From Lentisphaerota bacterium (lineage in GTDB: Bacteria; Verrucomicrobiota; Kiritimatiellia; UBA8416; JAFGIZ01), in assembly GCA_016929365.1 (NCBI GenBank), contig JAFGIZ010000033.1, positions 1 through 9,246 of the forward strand: DNA of 9,246 nucleotides. Direction: 5' to 3'. Below, piece by piece: positions 6,933 to 9,246 of this stretch. The notes beneath the pieces were generated by a model. The model was not told the origin of the DNA. It saw only the letters and a program-made list of their open reading frames with translations, and ran no database searches. Numbering within the stretch: position 1 is the stretch's first letter; each line of letters begins with the position of its first letter. The position numbers were made by a program, and so were the translations under genes.

Positions 6933-7164
6933 ACCATGGAGACACTGAGACACAGAGGAGATCCTTCTCCTCCCCCTCCCCGACGCCGTTGTTGCGCGAA
7001 TTTGGCCCGGATTTGCATGGATGCCGCTGGTCTGCAGGGGCGTGGCGATGTTGCGAATCCGGGCCAAATTCGCGCAACGGTTCCACGGGAGAACACCGGG
7101 GCGGTCTTCACTGTGGGAATCATGTCTCTTGTGCCCTTTCTCTGTGCCTCCGTGCCTCCGTGGT
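6933..7164. repeat. Nested inverted-repeat element in intergenic spacer, possible MITE-like element
   Basis: The spacer 6879-7167 holds no convincing gene. Two 25-bp arms, 6933-6957 and 7140-7164, are inverted copies matching at 21 of 25 positions; each begins ACCA(T/C)GGAG and ends CACAGAG when read inward. A short extra inverted match, ATGAC at 6920-6924 and GTCAT at 7167-7171, lies outside them. Between the arms are a small hairpin (GAGGAG-atcctt-CTCCTC, 6955-6972), a pyrimidine-only tract on the plus strand (6962-6980), and the long hairpin annotated separately. Arms of this ACCACGGAGGCACGGAG type are, from memory, common intergenic repeats in several GC-rich bacteria and often yield spurious peptides rich in H-G-G-T-E or H-G-D-T-E; short open frames here do exactly that. 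No target-site duplication was found. The outer right end is three bases from the stop codon of the esterase gene. Confidence 0.7.
6991..7078. repeat. Long inner inverted repeat (hairpin or cruciform)
   Basis: Arms 6991-7013 and 7056-7078 are perfect inverted copies over 23 bp, starting GTTGCGCGAATTTGGCCC. After one T/G position the pairing continues for three more base pairs (to 7017 and 7052), leaving a 34-base loop. The loop itself can pair further (GCCGC at 7023-7027 with GTGGC at 7042-7046, one G-U). No T-tract follows on either strand, so it is not a typical intrinsic terminator. If transcribed from the esterase operon it would form a very stable RNA hairpin; as DNA it could extrude as a cruciform or be a repeat-associated target. 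Confidence 0.85.
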
Positions 7165-7167
7165 TGG

Positions 7168-8145
7168 TCATCCCTCCATCTCCTCATAGTCTTTACCGGA
7201 CAGTACTGGCAGAGGATGTCTCCTGAAAAAATCCCACATCAGCCGGGAGGCGGCAATATCGCGGTTAACGGGTCCGACACGCGCTTCGGGGATCGTGGTC
7301 TCCCCGCCGGGCCAGGTGTGGCCGCCGTCGTGCAGCATCCACAAAACAACGGTGCCCGGATGGTCATCCGCGCCGTACTGTTCGAACTCGGCCGCGCCGC
7401 GCCGGCCGCGGGCCGAGGGCTCGGGATCGAGACCGTTGTGTTGCACCCACCAGGCGATCGACTCCCGGACGCCGGGCCGGGGCACAGGGTCGCGGGCGTT
7501 CGGCCCGATGCCGCCGTCGAAGACGCAGTTCCGGTCGCGGAGTCCGTGGAAATGGATGATCGGGACCGGCCGTCCGGGCCGGCGGCGGTCCGGGGGCGTC
7601 TGCATCACGGCGGAGACCGGCGCCACGGCCGCGAAGACCCCCGACAGCTCGCATGCCAGGGTGTAACAGAGGATGCCGCCCATCGAGAAACCGGCGGCGT
7701 AACAACGACGCGGATCGACGTTCACCCGCCCGCGGACGTCTTCCATGACGCGTTGCACGTAGCCGACATCGTCGATGTTCCGACGGGTGGCATACGTCTG
7801 GGAGACGTGGACGTTCCAGGTCAGGAACGGACCCAGCGGGCTGGTGCCCGCTCCGTAGACGACCGCGCACCCGTGTGCGTCGGCCACGGCGTCCATGCCC
7901 GTGTCGCGGCGCTGCTGTTCCGGGTTCCCGCCGCCGCCGTGCAGGTTCAGAATCAACGGCGCCGGCCTTGCGGGATCCAGGCCGGGCGGGCGGTACAGCA
8001 GGTAATAACGCGCCTCCCCCTGTACCCGGAGCTCAATGCGTTCGCAGCGGCCGTCGTCCGCCGCCGCCGGCCCGCCCCGGCGCTGCTTCAGGCGCTCCCG
8101 CAGAGCCCCGGCGAACGGGAAACGACGTGCGCGGGATGCGTCCAT
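7168..8145 (-). CDS. PHB depolymerase/LpqC-type alpha/beta-hydrolase esterase, no signal peptide
   Basis: 325 residues from ATG 8145. It is an alpha/beta hydrolase of the polyhydroxybutyrate depolymerase/feruloyl esterase group (COG3509-like). It has an oxyanion segment H-G-G-G-G-N, nucleophile Ser154 in G-F-S-M-G, acid Asp204 in H-G-L-R-D and base His276 in D-G-G-H-T-W-P-G-G. It probably hydrolyses an ester of a polymer or plant cell-wall component; the substrate is not decided by the sequence. Unlike its upstream paralogue it has no signal peptide, starting with a basic stretch (M-D-A-S-R-A-R-R). GGAAGGG lies eight bases before ATG 8145; the GTG at 8172 lacks any such site and was not chosen. 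It follows the paralogue by 33 bp, surely in one operon. A 13-residue tail (P-V-L-S-G-K-D-Y-E-E-M-E-G) extends past the paralogue's end and stops at the edge of the repeat element. Confidence 0.88.
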   Translation of the reverse strand: MDASRARRFPFAGALRERLKQRRGGPAAADDGRCERIELRVQGEARYYLLYRPPGLDPARPAPLILNLHGGGGNPEQQRRDTGMDAVADAHGCAVVYGAGTSPLGPFLTWNVHVSQTYATRRNIDDVGYVQRVMEDVRGRVNVDPRRCYAAGFSMGGILCYTLACELSGVFAAVAPVSAVMQTPPDRRRPGRPVPIIHFHGLRDRNCVFDGGIGPNARDPVPRPGVRESIAWWVQHNGLDPEPSARGRRGAAEFEQYGADDHPGTVVLWMLHDGGHTWPGGETTIPEARVGPVNRDIAASRLMWDFFRRHPLPVLSGKDYEEMEG

Positions 8146-8153
8146 GGCACCGG

Positions 8154-8160
8154 CCCTTCC
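8154..8160 (-). promoter_or_regulatory. Ribosome binding site of downstream esterase
   Basis: GGAAGGG on the minus strand, eight bases before ATG 8145. It supports independent translation of the downstream esterase and decides the start against the in-frame GTG at 8172. Confidence 0.7.
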
Positions 8161-8178
8161 ATGAGGGTTCACAGGGAG

Positions 8179-9246
8179 TTACAGAGAATGCCTGGCGAAG
8201 AACGTCCACATCTGCTCGGACGCATTGATGGAGCGGCTGACCGGTCCGACCCGGTCTTCGGGCAACGTGGATTTACCCCCGGGCCAGGTATGCCCGCCGT
8301 CGCCGATTTTCCAGAGCACGATGGTTCCGGGGCCGCCTTCGGCGCCGTAACGGATGTATTCCGCCGCACCGATCTTTCCGGTGGCGGTCGGTGTGTCGGG
8401 GACGCCGTTAATGCGGATGAAACGTTCGATGCCTTCACGCACCGAGGGGCGGTCCATCTTGTCGCGGGCGTTCTCGCCCACGCCGCCTTCAAAGAGACAA
8501 TGGTCGTCCCGCATGCCGTGAAAATGCATGATCGGTACGGGGCGGTCGGACCGGCAGGTGTTCTCGGGATTCTGCAGGGTCGCCGCAACGGGGGCGATGG
8601 CCGCGATGCGGTCGGACAGCTCGCAGGCCAGCCGGTAACACAGGATGCCGCCCATGGAATAACCGGTCGCGTACACGCGCTTCTCGTCGATCTTGAACAG
8701 GCCGCCGAGGTCATCCAGCACGGCTTTCACGTACCCGATGTCGTCCACGTTTTTCTTGGTGGCATAGGTCTCGGAAAGATAAATGTTCCATGTCAGGAAT
8801 TTGCCGAAGGCGCTGGTGCCGGCGCCGTAAACGACGATAAAGCCGTTCTTGTCGGCCACGGCGTCCATTTGCGTATCGCGGCGCTGCTGCATGGGGTTGC
8901 CCGCGCCGCCGTGAAAGTTCAGGACGACGGGCAGCGGCGCGGCCGCGTCGTACTGCGGCGGCACATGGAGCTGATAGTAACGGTCACGCCCGCCGACGGT
9001 GAGCGCCCGTTCGTAATTGCCGGGGCCGAGGGTGAACGGCGGGGCGTCGGCGGCTCCCTTGATCTCGGTAAGCGGCACGGTTTCCTTGCCGGCCGTGTCG
9101 CTGGGCTGCCGGCGGAGGCGTTCCAGCAGCCGGCCGCGGGGCCGCCGCCGCATGGCCTGGGCGTCGTCGAGAGTAGGCGCAGCGGGAAGCGCGGCATCGG
9201 CCGCGGTCAGGCAGACCAGCACGGCGACGAGCAGCAGGAGCGGCAG
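8179..9246 (-). CDS. Secreted PHB depolymerase/LpqC-type esterase (5' truncated by window)
   Basis: 355 residues are visible and the frame runs off the window end, so the start lies outside. The visible chain opens with a signal-peptide core (L-P-L-L-L-L-V-A-V-L-V-C-L-T-A-A-D-A), with likely signal peptidase I cleavage after A-D-A. The in-frame GTG at 9222 would cut this in half and is rejected. The Cys is not in a proper lipobox (Val at -1). The mature enzyme has H-G-G-A-G-N, nucleophile Ser197 (8656-8658) in G-Y-S-M-G, Asp247 (8506-8508) in H-G-M-R-D and His319 (8290-8292) in D-G-G-H-T-W-P-G-G, numbered from the first visible codon. Spacing between triad residues (50 and 72) is identical to the downstream paralogue, and about 75 of 119 residues around the nucleophile match without gaps. 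It is likely an exported ester hydrolase acting on polyester or feruloylated polysaccharide; the substrate is not known. Its TAA is in frame with the downstream gene. Confidence 0.9.
   Translation of the reverse strand: MPLLLLVAVLVCLTAADAALPAAPTLDDAQAMRRRPRGRLLERLRRQPSDTAGKETVPLTEIKGAADAPPFTLGPGNYERALTVGGRDRYYQLHVPPQYDAAAPLPVVLNFHGGAGNPMQQRRDTQMDAVADKNGFIVVYGAGTSAFGKFLTWNIYLSETYATKKNVDDIGYVKAVLDDLGGLFKIDEKRVYATGYSMGGILCYRLACELSDRIAAIAPVAATLQNPENTCRSDRPVPIMHFHGMRDDHCLFEGGVGENARDKMDRPSVREGIERFIRINGVPDTPTATGKIGAAEYIRYGAEGGPGTIVLWKIGDGGHTWPGGKSTLPEDRVGPVSRSINASEQMWTFFARHSL

Noticed and set aside
6991..7078. Long hairpin as an intrinsic terminator
   Set aside because: Neither strand has a T-run after the stem.
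6933..7164. Possible CRISPR array or tandem repeat
   Set aside because: There are only two copies of each arm and they are inverted, not regularly spaced direct repeats.
6629..7189. Several short open frames in the spacer on both strands with H-G-D-T-E or H-G-G-T-E segments
   Set aside because: The peptides come from translating the inverted-repeat arms; no ribosome site or domain supports them.
9220..9222. GTG at 9222 as the start of the exported esterase
   Set aside because: The frame stays open upstream and encodes the hydrophobic core of a signal peptide, so the real start is outside the window.

Overview
This is a GC-rich (about two thirds G+C by eye), densely coding bacterial segment of chromosomal character. 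The rplU-rpmA-obg order marks it as a core bacterial chromosome. Nothing in it fixes the phylum. The high GC, the tandem secreted-type esterases and an 'ACCACGGAGGCACGGAG'-type intergenic repeat would suit a PVC-group bacterium (Verrucomicrobiota, Kiritimatiellota or Planctomycetota), but that is an inference from general impression only.

Layout. (1) Positions 2-2582, plus strand: the 3' end of a beta-CASP metallo-beta-lactamase-fold RNase-like gene, a membrane-anchored transglutaminase-like protein, and an ABC-2 type transporter ATPase that starts inside the stop codon of the transglutaminase gene (GTGA overlap). No permease follows. The last gene runs convergently into obg, and the two stop regions overlap by 11 bp. 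(2) Positions 2572-4298, minus strand: the operon rplU (bL21) - rpmA (bL27) - obg, with a good sigma70-type promoter candidate just upstream of rplU. (3) Positions 4336-6878, minus strand: a tightly packed set of a TPR protein (eight 34-residue repeats), an SDR oxidoreductase with an intact active site, and a second SDR whose catalytic Asn, Tyr and Lys are all replaced. Overlaps and short gaps suggest one transcript, which may read on into rplU. (4) Positions 6879-7167: a non-coding spacer holding a nested repeat element, with imperfect 25-bp terminal inverted repeats around a long inner hairpin. (5) Positions 7168-9246, minus strand: two tandem paralogous PHB-depolymerase/LpqC-type esterases. 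The upstream copy has a signal peptide and runs off the window. The downstream copy has none, and a single in-frame TAA separates the two reading frames.

The core genes are ordinary. The items most worth a second look are the nested inverted-repeat element, the pairing of an active-site-degenerate SDR with an intact one, and the paralogous esterases that share one reading frame. I saw no CRISPR array, tRNA or rRNA, transposase, phage gene or clear new defence system.
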